From NCBI GenBank assembly GCA_009777815.1, contig WRLB01000013.1, positions 1-33,917 on the forward strand: a stretch of 33,917 nt of DNA. Direction: 5' to 3'. The notes below the pieces were generated by a model, which was not told the origin of the DNA, ran no database searches, and was given only the letters and a program-made list of their open reading frames with translations. Below are positions 33,645 through 33,917 of the stretch, in pieces (positions within the stretch are counted from its first letter, which is position 1; each line of letters opens with the position of its first letter). This DNA is from Bacteroidota bacterium. Lineage in GTDB: Bacteria; Bacteroidota; Ignavibacteria; Kapaibacteriales; UBA2268. The translations under genes were made by a program, and so were the position numbers.

Positions 33645-33917
33645 ATGAAAGAAATAAAATACACCCCAGAAATAATACTACAAATGTTCGCCGAAACCGA
33701 TAAAAAAATAAAAGAGGTTTCTGAACAAATGAAAGAGTTCTCTATTGTTGCAGATAAAAGGTCCGCCGAAGCAAATAGAAGGTCTGCCGAAGCAGATAAA
33801 AGGTCCGCCGAAACCGACAAACAAATCAAAGAGATGTCTGCAGCAGCAGATAAAAGATCCACCGAGACCGATAAAAAAATAAAAGAACTTACTCGTAATA
33901 TCGGTGGAATAGCCGAA
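33645..33917 (+). CDS. 5' end of a coiled-coil protein, likely DUF3782/PD-(D/E)XK-like family, truncated by the window edge
   Basis: MKEIKYTPEIILQMFAETDKKIKEVSEQMKEFSIVADKRSAEANRRSAEADKRSAETDKQIKEM...KELTRNIGGIAE. Confidence 0.6.
   Translation, partial: MKEIKYTPEIILQMFAETDKKIKEVSEQMKEFSIVADKRSAEANRRSAEADKRSAETDKQIKEMSAAADKRSTETDKKIKELTRNIGGIAE

Noticed and set aside
33602-33862. Minus-strand ORF MDLLSAAADISLICLSVSADLLSASADLL...
   Set aside because: Antisense of the heptad-repeat coding sequence.
1-33917. tRNA, rRNA or prophage modules
   Set aside because: No cloverleaf-like tRNA, rRNA core sequence, or phage structural/integrase motifs were recognised by eye; a tool scan (tRNAscan-SE, Infernal) would be needed to exclude them.

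Overview
AT-rich window that reads as a Bacteroidota/Chlorobi-type genome: TTATTTTTG promoter-like boxes, T9SS-like C-termini, and many lipoprotein and outer-membrane ORFs. Housekeeping genes recognised from motifs: fabD, tsf, an HpnC-like squalene/phytoene synthase, cinA, ispD, an L-threonine-dehydrogenase-like epimerase, hpt, an aspartate-kinase-like gene, a fused aroE-aroK, a penicillin acylase-family Ntn hydrolase, a GH3/NagZ-like gene, a POT transporter, a YbjQ-family gene, a Dna2-like PD-(D/E)XK nuclease without helicase, rho and a PBP4-type dacB. The most unusual stretch is about 17.9-23.9 kb. There, several families of GC-rich palindromic elements are clustered inside and around genes: (a) TTAACACGGGGGC(A/T)(A/T)GCCCCCGTGTTAA; (b) GTCATNCTGAACTCGTTTCAGCATCTCC...GGATGCTGAAACGAGTTCAGCATGAC; (c) a modular CCACCCC...GGGGTGG element whose small hairpin differs in sequence between copies but stays perfectly paired. 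About 0.54 kb of such repeats sits in frame in the acylase spacer, just upstream of the catalytic Ser. Others form the 5' part of an LRR/InlB-like surface protein gene. In that gene a G9 tract separates the promoter-proximal ORF from the rest of the gene, and losing one G gives one continuous 550-codon ORF, so it is a candidate phase-variable locus. Other notable points are an in-frame fusion of a cytosolic dehydrogenase to a signal-peptide-bearing outer-membrane-like protein, several single-base homopolymer frameshifts, and a small membrane ORF missing from the ORF track. All calls come from reading the sequence; no database search was run.
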